Origin: Flavobacterium sp.
GTDB lineage: Bacteria; Bacteroidota; Bacteroidia; Flavobacteriales; Flavobacteriaceae
Assembly: GCF_013822155.1 (NCBI RefSeq)
Contig: NZ_PNJW01000002.1
Location: 1 to 64,000, forward strand
DNA: 64,000 nucleotides
Direction: 5' to 3'
Shown: one piece after another, positions 9,316 through 17,470 of the stretch
Layout of the letters: the number at the start of each line of letters is the position of its first letter
Position numbering within the stretch: position 1 is the stretch's first letter
The notes under the pieces: model-generated
The model's database searches: none
Seen by the model: the letters and a program-made list of their open reading frames with translations, nothing else
Told to the model about the DNA's origin: nothing
Made by a program: the position numbers and the translations under genes

Positions 9316-10242
9316 TTATTCTATTTCTATATCAAATTGTGTCAAGGCACGAAATTGTTTTAATCTGTCGTATACTTCTTCCTTTTCTAAGTCAACCATT
9401 CGTTCCGTGCCAAACTTTTCGACACAAAAAGAGGCTAGATTTGAACCATAGATGATACCGTTTTTCATGTTTTCAAAGGATATATTTTCACTTTGTGCAA
9501 TATATCCTGAAAAACCGCCTGCAAAAGTATCACCGGCTCCGGTAGGATCAAAAACTTCTTCTAATGGTAAAGCAGGAGCAAAGAAAATTTCTTTTCCTTC
9601 AAATAATAATGCTCCGTGTTCTCCTTTTTTAATCACAACATATTTTGGCCCCATAGTGTGGATTTTAGCTGCTGCTTTTACCAATGAATATTCGCCGGAC
9701 AATTGACGGGCTTCTTCATCATTAATGGTAATCACATCTACGCGTTTCATCACTTGGTGAAGCTCCGGCAAGGCACAGTCCATCCAAAAATTCATCGTAT
9801 CCAATACTACTAATTTTGGTTTAGCGGTCATTTGGTCCAGCACACTGATTTGAACCATCGGATGTAAATTGCCTAACATCACCACAGCTACATCTTTATA
9901 CTCAGTAGGAACTTTAGGTTGGAAATCCGCTAATACGTTTAATTGAGTTTCCAAGGTATCTCTTGAATTCAAATCGTTATGATAACGACCACTCCAGAAA
10001 AAGGTTTTCCCACCTTTTACAATCTCTATTCCTGAAATATCGATGTCTCTTTCGGATAATAAATCTAAATATTCTTGCGGAAAATCTTCTCCAACTACCG
10101 AAACAATAGCTGCATCCACATCAAAATAAGAAGCAGAAAGCCCAATAAAAGTAGCTGCTCCACCTAAAATTTTATCTGTTTTTCCGAAAGGTGTTTCAAT
10201 TGCATCAAAAGCAACGGTACCTACAATTAAAAGTTTGTTCAT
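9316..10242 (-). CDS. PfkB family carbohydrate/nucleoside kinase
   Basis: A 308-residue ribokinase-fold kinase. The N-terminal GTVAFDAIETPFGKTDKILGG contains the substrate-lid entry and LGGAATFIGL the first PfkB signature region. The C-terminal signature FDPTGAGDTFAGGFSGY holds the catalytic Asp and the anion hole. It phosphorylates a sugar or nucleoside with ATP in the cytosol; the substrate cannot be read from the sequence. Its neighbour is the PurF-like gene, so a ribose or nucleoside substrate feeding purine metabolism is possible but inferred. A -7 box lies at 10266-10273 and a terminator follows. Confidence 0.9.
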   Translation of the reverse strand: MNKLLIVGTVAFDAIETPFGKTDKILGGAATFIGLSASYFDVDAAIVSVVGEDFPQEYLDLLSERDIDISGIEIVKGGKTFFWSGRYHNDLNSRDTLETQLNVLADFQPKVPTEYKDVAVVMLGNLHPMVQISVLDQMTAKPKLVVLDTMNFWMDCALPELHQVMKRVDVITINDEEARQLSGEYSLVKAAAKIHTMGPKYVVIKKGEHGALLFEGKEIFFAPALPLEEVFDPTGAGDTFAGGFSGYIAQSENISFENMKNGIIYGSNLASFCVEKFGTERMVDLEKEEVYDRLKQFRALTQFDIEIE

Positions 10243-10265
10243 GATTCTCTTCTTGAAATAAGGTG

Positions 10266-10297
10266 CAAAGATACTTCATAAGTTTGAAGTTTGAAAA
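10266..10297 (-). promoter_or_regulatory. Probable promoter of the PfkB kinase gene
   Basis: On the minus strand TATCTTTG (10273-10266) matches TAnnTTTG, and a TTTT at 10297-10294 sits 20 nt upstream as a weak -33. The leader is about 24 nt. Confidence 0.5.
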
Positions 10298-10452
10298 TTT
10301 CTATGTTCAGAAGATATTGTTAAAATAAAAAACTAAATTTGACCGCAATTGATTAGCTCAAAATCAAAGGGACTAAAAAGGCAAACTATTTTTAAATTTC
10401 TTTTTTAAACAGCTTCTTACCCTTTAATGAAAAATTGTTAAAAAATGAAGAA

Positions 10453-10620
10453 ATGTCATTTTTAAGAAAAATAGCCAACTTCTTTGGCGAAATTATTCGT
10501 AATGTGATTGTTGGGATAACTGTTTACGTTACTTCGCTGTTAGTAACTTTATTTGTAGGTGTGTTTTTAATATTTCTGCTTTGGGTTGTGATAAAATTTT
10601 ATAATTGGTATGTTGGATGA
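10453..10620 (+). CDS. Small hydrophobic protein, single or double membrane segment
   Basis: An open frame of 55 codons starting at ATG 10453 (an earlier TTG at 10435 is less likely). The protein has a basic, amphipathic start (MSFLRKIANFFGEIIRN) followed by about 30 hydrophobic residues rich in V, L and F, and ends KFYNWYVG. This is the pattern of a small inner-membrane protein. I do not recognise a family. It is isolated, between the divergent PfkB gene and a region of gene debris, without a convincing promoter, so it may be spurious. The regular amphipathic-then-hydrophobic layout is the main support. Confidence 0.4.
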   Translation: MSFLRKIANFFGEIIRNVIVGITVYVTSLLVTLFVGVFLIFLLWVVIKFYNWYVG

Positions 10621-10955
10621 TTTTTAAAAAATCGTTAGACATGCAATATGTTTTTGAACTTGAATTTTGAATTTGAGATTGTGAACTTCTCGTAAAATAA
10701 GTCTAAAATGAGTGACAATTGTTGATTTTTTATCAAAAATCAAAACAACTTCTCTTCCTCCTTTTCATAAAACGCATCCACCGAAAGTTCGTCGAGTTAC
10801 GAGGCCAACATTAGTGCTAATCCAGAACGATAGTATTATTTATCGCGGTAGCTATTTTTACATTTGCTGTTATTATATAATGAGCTTTCAAATCTTTATG
10901 TAGACAATAACGCCAAAAAATTGACAAGCAATAAACTTTGCTAGCATCAAAAATT
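10621..10955. other. 335-bp gene-free stretch with heptamer-like repeats and rnhA debris
   Basis: No gene is supported here. At 10660-10686 there is a degenerate run of the unit ttgaatt (ttgaattttgaatttgag), a type of short intergenic repeat seen in flavobacteria. From 10741 it carries a remnant of the rnhA 3' end. An open frame at 10712-10903 reads across that remnant on the wrong strand and is rejected. A TACATTTG at 10859-10866 (plus) has no partner element or gene. Confidence 0.6.
10741..10791 (-). pseudogene. Remnant of the 3' end of an rnhA gene
   Basis: This stretch aligns with 13206-13256, the 3' end of the intact rnhA gene, with three substitutions over about 45 bases and one indel at its edge. 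In the coding direction it still reads LSVDAFYEKEEEKLF followed by a stop, against LSVDAFYEKEEGKLF in rnhA, so frame and stop are kept over this tail. Upstream of it the match decays within a few codons. It is on the same strand as rnhA, with the BspA-like gene between. It is best explained as the scar of a duplication or an insertion that copied the end of rnhA. Confidence 0.75.
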
Positions 10956-13016
10956 TTATTGTTTTATAATTTTGAATTCTCTAGATAAATTCTCCGTTTT
11001 TACTTTAATGATATAAATTGATTTAGGTAGGTCATTCAAGTCTATTGAAACAGAATTGTCACTAAATTGTTCATTCCTTAAAAGTTGCCCTAAAAGATTA
11101 TAAACTTCCACTTTTTTAATTTCGCTATTAGCAGAAATAGTTAATTCAGAAAGTACAGGATTTGGATAATAATTGAAGTTTGAAAAATCGTTACTGTCAA
11201 CACTTAAATTTAACGAAACGGTGACGGGAAAAGGTTGGCTTCTACATTCGCCATTGTCATTCACAGCATAATATGTCGCTCCATCCACTAAGGGAGTGGT
11301 TAAATTTAACGGGTTTACATTTGCTAAGGCATCTTCTAAAGTGGCATACCACAAAACTGTAGTTGGGCTTATTACAATATTAGCCAAGGTACTATTGGTG
11401 CCAAACGATTGATTGGATTCACCTGAAGGGATGGGGAATGGTGTAATTGTTATGGTAATAGAAGTGGTAGCGGCACATTGACCAACTTCCGGCACAAATG
11501 TGTAGGTTGTTGTTTGGCTTGAATTTAACTCCGGTGACCAAGAGCCGGGTATACCATCTTCAGAAACAGTTGGAAGTGCGGGAATTGTTGCCCCTTCACA
11601 GTAACTAGTATCTAAATCAAATGCCGGAACAACAGTCAGAAAATCATGTCCGGAAAAACCCCACCCTTTATTAAAAATTAAATTATTAATGGATGAAATG
11701 GCTTCTGGTCCATATTCCATAAAAGTAGCTCCTAAGATTTTATTGTTAGGTGTATTTGGGTTACTGTTCCAAGCAATTAAAGTTTGAGAATAGTTCTTAC
11801 AGTCTAACCCGCAGCGATCAAGCATCTCTTCCAAATTAACTGCCGGATTTAAGACCCAATTCCCCAAATTATAATTGAAATTTTCTGCTCTAAAAAACAT
11901 TCCGGACATATCGGTTACATTCGAGGTATTCCAGTTTTGAATAGTAGTACTTCCCCCATTATTAAAAAGAGATGTCGTAGCGAAAGGCACTGTGAAATTT
12001 ACAAAATCACTCCTAAACATTCGTGCCATATTGGTTACGTTTGACGTATTCCAATTGCCTATATTTTGGTTGAATGAAAATGCTTGATTAAACATATCTG
12101 ACATATTTGAAACATTTGAAACATTCCAATTACCAATATTTTGATTGAAAGAAATAGCTCCTTTAAACATGGCTGACATGTTTGTAACATTTGAAACATT
12201 CCAATTACCTATATTTTGATTAAATATATATTGAGGTCCAGAATTAATATCACCATTGAACATTTCAGACATATCAGTAACATTTACCGTGTTCCAATTC
12301 CCAATGTTTCTATTAAAATCAAAAGCATCTTTGAACATTTTGCTCATATTGGTAACATTACTTGTATTCCAATTACCGATATTTTGATTAAAACTTCGAG
12401 CTCCATCAAACATACTCGACATATCTGTTACATTAGCAGTATTCCACAAACTCAACGCTTGATTAAAATTAAGGCAACCTTTAAACATTCCGGATAGATT
12501 GGTCACATTTGAAATATTCCAAAAATTAATATTGAATGGTCCGTTTAATTGTGAACTACCCGCAAACATATTAGCCATGCTTGTTACATTAGACAAATTC
12601 GGAATATCGGTTGCGTTGACCAATTGAATACCATTCGGGAAAAACAAACCTTCGATATTAAACGCATTTTCCATACTAATCCATTCAACAGATCCCCATT
12701 GGTTTATCTCGGTAATAGTAAATGAAAATCCCTCTGCAAATATCCTTTTAAAATTTTGAGGTTGAATGGTTAAACGAATTCTTTCCCCAGAAGGTAAACC
12801 TGTAATATTTACATTTGGACCCTGGAATGTGCCTGAACCGGAAGAGGGTGCAGCAGGAGGTAATGATTCCCAAGAATAAGCTATAGGTCCTGTTGTGACT
12901 GTTCCAAAAGTAATATTAGTAGAGCCAAAAACGGATTTCCATGTCGTAATAAAGGGTTGTTGAGCAAAGGCGACAAAACTCAACAATAAGATGGTTAAGG
13001 TAAATTTTATTTTCAT
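10956..13016 (-). CDS. Secreted BspA-like (DUF285) repeat protein with T9SS type A sorting domain
   Basis: A 686-residue protein with signal peptide MKIKFTLTILLLSFVAFAQQ. Residues of about 130-400 contain at least nine imperfect repeats of about 25 residues built on GNWNTSNVTNMSKMF, the DUF285/BspA surface repeat, each with the core MF. After a linker rich in Pro and Thr there is a Cys-containing Ig-like region. The last 75 residues (NYYPNPVLSELTI, VEVYNLLGQLL, IYIIKVKTE) form a T9SS type A C-terminal domain, so the protein is expected to cross the outer membrane and be attached to or released from the surface. Likely role: adhesion or surface interaction; no enzyme domain is visible. Confidence 0.9.
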   Translation of the reverse strand: MKIKFTLTILLLSFVAFAQQPFITTWKSVFGSTNITFGTVTTGPIAYSWESLPPAAPSSGSGTFQGPNVNITGLPSGERIRLTIQPQNFKRIFAEGFSFTITEINQWGSVEWISMENAFNIEGLFFPNGIQLVNATDIPNLSNVTSMANMFAGSSQLNGPFNINFWNISNVTNLSGMFKGCLNFNQALSLWNTANVTDMSSMFDGARSFNQNIGNWNTSNVTNMSKMFKDAFDFNRNIGNWNTVNVTDMSEMFNGDINSGPQYIFNQNIGNWNVSNVTNMSAMFKGAISFNQNIGNWNVSNVSNMSDMFNQAFSFNQNIGNWNTSNVTNMARMFRSDFVNFTVPFATTSLFNNGGSTTIQNWNTSNVTDMSGMFFRAENFNYNLGNWVLNPAVNLEEMLDRCGLDCKNYSQTLIAWNSNPNTPNNKILGATFMEYGPEAISSINNLIFNKGWGFSGHDFLTVVPAFDLDTSYCEGATIPALPTVSEDGIPGSWSPELNSSQTTTYTFVPEVGQCAATTSITITITPFPIPSGESNQSFGTNSTLANIVISPTTVLWYATLEDALANVNPLNLTTPLVDGATYYAVNDNGECRSQPFPVTVSLNLSVDSNDFSNFNYYPNPVLSELTISANSEIKKVEVYNLLGQLLRNEQFSDNSVSIDLNDLPKSIYIIKVKTENLSREFKIIKQ

Positions 13017-13204
13017 GATTTTTTATAGTAATATTAACAATTAAAGAGCAAGTTCTGTGGTAATTTAACTCACTTTTCACAATTGTTTGACATAAAAATC
13101 AATATGATTAAATTTGAAAAAAATTAAAACCTGGTTTTGAAAAAAATTTTGATGTCATTTCATTTCTAACAAACTGAAAAGCCTTGAGATTATTGGTGTT
13201 TTTA

Positions 13205-13684
13205 TCAAAACAACTTCCCTTCCTCCTTTTCATAAAAAGCATCCACAGAAAGGTTCGGTAAATTAGAAGCATAAACAGCCAATTCATCACAACGTTCATT
13301 TTGCGGATGACTATTGTGCCCTTTTACCCACTTGAAGTCAACTTTATGATGGCGATAAATTTTCAGGAAACGCATCCATAAATCGGGGTTTTTCTTTCCG
13401 GCAAAGCCTTTCTTTTCCCATTGAAAAACCCATCTTTTTTCGACAGCATCCACCACATATTTTGAATCGGATGTAACCAAAACCGATGTATTGGGGTTTT
13501 TCAGTTTTTCCAAACCTACAATAACAGCCAACAATTCCATGCGGTTATTGGTGGTATACCTGAAACCTTCGTAGAACTCTTTTTTATAGGGTGAGCCAAC
13601 TAATTCCATGACCACACCATAGCCGCCTGGCCCCGGATTTCCCTTGGCTGCTCCATCAGTGTAGATGTGGACTTCGTGATTCAT
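13205..13684 (-). CDS. rnhA: Ribonuclease HI
   Basis: A 159-residue enzyme that degrades the RNA strand of RNA-DNA hybrids. The four carboxylates are visible: Asp in IYTDGAAKGNPGPGGYG, Glu in NNRMELLAV, Asp in VTSDSKYVVDAVEKRW and the last Asp in NERCDELA. The WVKGHNSHPQNERCDELA segment carries the loop histidine. It lies 29 nt downstream of purN on the same strand, and between the two is a short heptamer-like repeat (13692-13722). A decayed copy of its 3' end lies at 10741-10791. Confidence 0.95.
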   Translation of the reverse strand: MNHEVHIYTDGAAKGNPGPGGYGVVMELVGSPYKKEFYEGFRYTTNNRMELLAVIVGLEKLKNPNTSVLVTSDSKYVVDAVEKRWVFQWEKKGFAGKKNPDLWMRFLKIYRHHKVDFKWVKGHNSHPQNERCDELAVYASNLPNLSVDAFYEKEEGKLF

Positions 13685-13691
13685 TTTTTAG

Positions 13692-13722
13692 TTGCGGGTT
13701 TGAAGGTTACGGGTTACGAGTT
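13692..13722 (-). repeat. Short degenerate heptamer repeat between purN and rnhA
   Basis: On the minus strand the text reads AACTCGTAACCCGTAACC and then AAACCCGCAACT, a degenerate series of 7-mers of the form CGTAACC. It supplies the last codons and the stop of purN. Such heptamer runs are common between flavobacterial genes. Confidence 0.5.
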
Positions 13723-14277
13723 TAAAAGTTGGTCAATTACTTCCGGAAAAAAACGTTGTTCTAGCTCGTGAACTTTATTTGCAATTTCTTCGGGTGTACT
13801 ACAATTTGAAATTGAGGTCGGTTTTTGAAAGATTATTCTTCCTTCATCGAATTGTTCATTTACATAATGAATAGTGATTCCTGTTTCATTTTCTTTATTG
13901 TCCAAAACAGCTTGATGAACATGCTTCCCATACATTCCTTTTCCACCGTATTTTGGCAACAAAGCGGGATGAATATTTATAATTTTATTTGGATATTCTA
14001 TAATAATATGCTCTGGAAATTTGAGTAAAAAGCCCGCCAAAACAATTAAATCAGGGTTTAACTCTTTTAAATTTTTAAGCACAAAATCGCCGTAAAGCTC
14101 GTCTTTATTGAATACAATCGTTTGAACATCAAGATTTTTTGCTTTCTCAATCACTTTGGCATTTGCATTGTTTGAGAAAACAGCGACTACCGATTTTTTG
14201 GTGTTATTTTTGAAATAACGAATGATATTTTCCGCATTGGAACCCGCTCCAGAGGCAAAAATCACAATGTTCTGCAT
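13714..14277 (-). CDS. purN: Phosphoribosylglycinamide formyltransferase
   Basis: A 187-residue enzyme that transfers a formyl group from 10-formyl-THF to GAR in step three of purine synthesis. It shows the N-terminal FASGAGSNAENIIRYF phosphate-binding loop, the catalytic NIHPALLPKYGGKGMYG (Asn and His) and ETGITIHYVNEQFDEGRII with the catalytic Asp. The length is normal. It is transcribed away from acpP and lies upstream of rnhA. Its last codons fall in a heptamer repeat, so the exact C-terminus (QLLNS) may vary between strains. Confidence 0.95.
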   Translation of the reverse strand: MQNIVIFASGAGSNAENIIRYFKNNTKKSVVAVFSNNANAKVIEKAKNLDVQTIVFNKDELYGDFVLKNLKELNPDLIVLAGFLLKFPEHIIIEYPNKIINIHPALLPKYGGKGMYGKHVHQAVLDNKENETGITIHYVNEQFDEGRIIFQKPTSISNCSTPEEIANKVHELEQRFFPEVIDQLLNS

Positions 14278-14394
14278 ATTTTCTGATAAATTTATTAGAC
14301 AAAAAAACGAATTAATTATGAGATTTTATAACCATTGAGCCACTATTGTGAAATAAATTTTTTAAATTCGTAGTCACATTTATTAACTAAAATG

Positions 14395-14423
14395 TTGTTT
14401 TAAAATAAAGTTTTTTATTTTTG
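14395..14423 (+). promoter_or_regulatory. Promoter of acpP
   Basis: TTG (14395-14397), an 18-nt spacer and TATTTTTG (14416-14423) fit the Bacteroidota consensus. The leader to the ATG is about 28 nt and A-rich, as usual for highly expressed flavobacterial genes. Confidence 0.65.
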
Positions 14424-14451
14424 CCAACAATTAAACTAAAATTTAAAGATT

Positions 14452-14688
14452 ATGTCAGACATTGCATCAAGAGTAAAAGCGATTATCGTAGACAAATTAG
14501 GTGTTGACGAGAATGAAGTTGTAACAGAAGCAAGCTTCACAAACGATTTAGGAGCTGATTCATTAGACACTGTTGAGCTAATTATGGAATTCGAAAAAGA
14601 ATTTGACATTCAAATTCCGGACGACCAAGCTGAAAACATTGCTACTGTAGGTCAAGCTATTTCTTACATCGAAGAAGCAAAAAAATAA
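14452..14688 (+). CDS. acpP: Acyl carrier protein
   Basis: A 78-residue acidic protein carrying growing acyl chains during type II fatty acid synthesis. The 4'-phosphopantetheine attachment site is Ser37 in [16 protein letters not shown]. Length and charge are typical. The next gene, fabF, lies on the same strand and works on its acyl thioesters, but two hairpins in the 178-bp gap suggest that acpP is made in excess from its own promoter. Confidence 0.98.
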   Translation: MSDIASRVKAIIVDKLGVDENEVVTEASFTNDLGADSLDTVELIMEFEKEFDIQIPDDQAENIATVGQAISYIEEAKK

Positions 14689-14701
14689 TAACTACAAACA
14701 T

Positions 14702-14733
14702 CCCGTTCTGTCTTTTTCAGAACGGGTGTTATT
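14702..14733 (+). terminator. Hairpin terminator after acpP
   Basis: A perfect 9-bp stem (cccgttctg/cagaacggg, 14702-14710 and 14718-14726) is followed by a broken T tract. It lies 13 nt past the acpP stop. Confidence 0.75.
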
Positions 14734-14794
14734 ATTTTTACTAAAAAATTAATTTACTGATTGACATTCAATCAAACACATATACAAAAAATCA

Positions 14795-14834
14795 CCCCTG
14801 TTTTTTACTTTTCAATAAAAATCAGGGTTTTTTT
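14795..14834 (+). terminator. Second hairpin terminator between acpP and fabF
   Basis: CCCTG (14796-14800) pairs with CAGGG (14823-14827), extended by a run of T-A pairs across one mismatch, and is followed by seven T. A TATATTCG just after it (14838-14845) is a near-match to the -7 box and may start fabF transcription. Confidence 0.65.
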
Positions 14835-14866
14835 GTTTATATTCGTACCAATAAATTTTTAAGAAA

Positions 14867-16120
14867 ATGGAGTTAAAACGAGTAGTTGTTACCGGTTTAG
14901 GTGCATTAACACCCATAGGAAATAATATTCAGGAATATTGGAACGCCCTTATCAACGGCGTAAGTGGAGCTGCTCCAATTACCTATTATGATACTGAAAA
15001 ACACAAAACAAAGTTTGCTTGCGAAATAAAAAATTTCAACATTGAAGATTTTATTGATCGCAAAGAAGCAAGAAGAATGGATAAATTTGCTCAATATGCA
15101 ATTGTTGCCAGCGATGAAGCTATCAAAGATGCTGGTATCACTGCTGACAATGTAGATAAATACCGCGTTGGAGTTATTTGGGGAGCAGGAATTGGCGGAT
15201 TAGAAACCTTTCAGGAAGAAGTTTTATATTATGCCAAAGGTGATGGAACTCCAAAATTTAATCCCTTTTTTATTCCAAAAATGATTGCTGATATTGCCCC
15301 GGCTCATATTTCCATGCGAAATGGCTACATGGGCCCAAATTATACAACTGTTTCAGCTTGTGCTTCATCGGCAAACGCAATGATAGATGCTTTTAATTAC
15401 ATCCGTTTAGGTTTATGTGATGTAATTATTTCAGGCGGTTCAGAAGCTGCTGTAACTATTGCCGGAATGGGTGGATTTAATTCCATGCACGCTTTGTCAA
15501 CCAGAAATGAAAGCCCGGAAACAGCCTCTAGACCTTTTGATGTTACCCGTGATGGTTTTGTTTTAGGTGAAGGTGCCGGAGCATTAGTTTTAGAAGAATA
15601 TGAACACGCAAAAGCCAGAGGAGCAAAAATATATTGTGAAGTTGGTGGTGGTGGAATGTCCTCTGATGCCTATCATTTAACGGCTCCACATCCGGAAGGA
15701 ATTGGCGTAATTGCGGTAATGAATAATTGCTTGCGAGATGCCAATATGAAACCAGAAGAAGTAGAGCACATTAATACACACGGAACCTCAACACCATTAG
15801 GTGATGTCGCTGAATTAAAAGCAATCAGTGCTGTTTTTGGCGAGCATGCTAAAAACATCAATATCAATTCTACCAAATCAATGACCGGTCATTTATTAGG
15901 AGCCGCTGGTGGAATTGAAGCAATTGCTTCCATTTTAGCAATTGAACATGGAATTATTCCTCCAACGATTAACCATGTTCACGTAGATGAGAATATTAAT
16001 CCGGAACTGAATTTAACATTAAATAAAGCACAGAAAAGAGACATAAAGGTAGCGATGAGCAATACTTTTGGTTTTGGAGGACACAATGCCTGCGTTTTAT
16101 TTAAAAAATTGGAAGAGTAA
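14867..16120 (+). CDS. fabF: Beta-ketoacyl-ACP synthase II
   Basis: A 417-residue condensing enzyme that extends acyl-ACP with malonyl-ACP. The Cys-His-His triad is complete: Cys165 in TVSACASSANAMIDA, His305 in NTHGTSTPLGD and the last His in KSMTGHLLGAAGG. The C-terminal FGFGGHNACVLF segment is typical. It is preceded by acpP and followed after 6 nt by rnc, so fabF and rnc are co-transcribed, an arrangement conserved in many Bacteroidota. Confidence 0.97.
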   Translation: MELKRVVVTGLGALTPIGNNIQEYWNALINGVSGAAPITYYDTEKHKTKFACEIKNFNIEDFIDRKEARRMDKFAQYAIVASDEAIKDAGITADNVDKYRVGVIWGAGIGGLETFQEEVLYYAKGDGTPKFNPFFIPKMIADIAPAHISMRNGYMGPNYTTVSACASSANAMIDAFNYIRLGLCDVIISGGSEAAVTIAGMGGFNSMHALSTRNESPETASRPFDVTRDGFVLGEGAGALVLEEYEHAKARGAKIYCEVGGGGMSSDAYHLTAPHPEGIGVIAVMNNCLRDANMKPEEVEHINTHGTSTPLGDVAELKAISAVFGEHAKNININSTKSMTGHLLGAAGGIEAIASILAIEHGIIPPTINHVHVDENINPELNLTLNKAQKRDIKVAMSNTFGFGGHNACVLFKKLEE

Positions 16121-16126
16121 ACTTAA

Positions 16127-16870
16127 ATGAGTCTTTTTAAAAAAATATTTACCAAATCCCGTCCTCTTGAAGGCGGGATTTTTTTTGATGCAATTCATAA
16201 AATTCTTGGATTTAAACCGAATGAAATCGAATATTACAGAAAAGCTTTTACACACCGGTCCTCAAATAAATTAGATTTAAAGGGGAATCCAATCAATTAT
16301 GAAAGGTTAGAGTTTTTAGGTGATGCAATGCTTAGTGCTGTTATTGCAGGGCATTTGTTTAATGTTGTTCCTTCCGGTGATGAAGGTTACTTAACCAAAA
16401 TGCGTTCAAAAATTGTGAGTAGAGAACACTTAAATGAATTAGGAAAGGACTTAAACTTAATTCAATTAGTTGATAGCAAAGTGCCTTTTCAACATTTTGG
16501 CGACAACATCCACGGAAATATTTTCGAAGCCTTAGTTGGTGCTATATTCTTAGACAGAGGTTATGTTTATTGTGAAAAATTCATTCATAAAAGAGTGATT
16601 TTGCCCTATGTCGATATTGCTAAATTAGAAGGAAAAGTAATTAGTTATAAAAGTTTGGTAATTGAATGGTGTCAAAAAGAAAAAAAACCTTTTAATTATG
16701 ACGTTTTTGATGATAATGGAAATGATGGCCAACGCTTTTTTGGTGTTAAATTGAGCATTGATAATAAAGTAATTGCTAAAGCAAGAGCAACCTCTAAAAA
16801 GAAAGCAGAAGAAATTGCTTCAAAACGTGCTTATTTTGCGTTTCAAGAAAAAATGGATGCAAAATTTTAG
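16127..16870 (+). CDS. rnc: Ribonuclease III
   Basis: A 247-residue endonuclease cutting double-stranded RNA in rRNA and mRNA maturation. The signature YERLEFLGDAMLSAVIAGH and the second acidic cluster GNIFEALVGAIFLDRGY give the metal-binding Glu and Asp residues. The C-terminal 75 residues are a double-stranded RNA-binding domain ending KKKAEEIASKRAYFAFQ. The start ATG is 6 nt after the fabF stop; the N-terminus has about 20 extra residues compared with E. coli, which is usual in this phylum. Confidence 0.95.
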   Translation: MSLFKKIFTKSRPLEGGIFFDAIHKILGFKPNEIEYYRKAFTHRSSNKLDLKGNPINYERLEFLGDAMLSAVIAGHLFNVVPSGDEGYLTKMRSKIVSREHLNELGKDLNLIQLVDSKVPFQHFGDNIHGNIFEALVGAIFLDRGYVYCEKFIHKRVILPYVDIAKLEGKVISYKSLVIEWCQKEKKPFNYDVFDDNGNDGQRFFGVKLSIDNKVIAKARATSKKKAEEIASKRAYFAFQEKMDAKF

Positions 16871-16979
16871 GAATCTTCTAAAACTATATCGTTTTCGTTA
16901 ATAAATTATCGTTAAGTTCCGGATTTGAAATTCGAATCTACTCCAAAAATACTATATTTACATCTTGTTTTAATGAGAA

Positions 16980-17465
16980 ATGACTATTCACAAATTATTC
17001 ATCGATGACTTCGAAGAGGTTGATTACCAGCTTATCGCTATTCATACAACGTTAGATGATTTTCGAATTGCATACTATATCAACCAAAAATTACCTATTC
17101 TGTTAAGCAAATGTAAAAAAGACATCTTGATTGAAACAGATAAACAAAAAACTGCATTTACTCATTTTAATTTTGAAGATGAAAAGAAATCAGTTTTTTG
17201 GACATTAATTGAAAACAAGAAAGAAATCAGCCTTCTTCAAAAAAACAATACTGTTAATCTATTCGATGCACAGCAGGAATTTACGAATACCTATTACTTA
17301 TTACCTGAATTAAAAAAAGTAGATTATTTCCTCAAAATTGAAGGGGATGAAAAACAAATAAATACCATATCAATTACAAATAAACTAAAAACCATTGACC
17401 AAGTCACCACGGTTTATCCAGTGAAAAAAAGTCAACTAAAATCTAAAAACAATTTAATTTTTTAA
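16980..17465 (+). CDS. IPExxxVDY family protein
   Basis: A 161-residue protein with the family-naming motif in the form LPELKKVDY near residue 110. The family is restricted to Bacteroidota, has no assigned function, and is typically found between rnc and pyk, as here. The sequence is a mix of acidic and hydrophobic segments without signal peptide or membrane span, so it is probably cytosolic. The stop lies 5 nt before pyk, which suggests co-transcription. The leader contains a TATATTTA, one base from the -7 consensus. Confidence 0.85.
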   Translation: MTIHKLFIDDFEEVDYQLIAIHTTLDDFRIAYYINQKLPILLSKCKKDILIETDKQKTAFTHFNFEDEKKSVFWTLIENKKEISLLQKNNTVNLFDAQQEFTNTYYLLPELKKVDYFLKIEGDEKQINTISITNKLKTIDQVTTVYPVKKSQLKSKNNLIF

Positions 17466-17470
17466 ATAAT

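Noticed and set aside
10712..10903. 63-codon plus-strand open frame
   Set aside because: It reads across the rnhA remnant in the antisense direction and has no family resemblance or promoter.
13108..13299. 63-codon minus-strand frame overlapping the rnhA 3' end
   Set aside because: Its first part is rnhA read in another frame.
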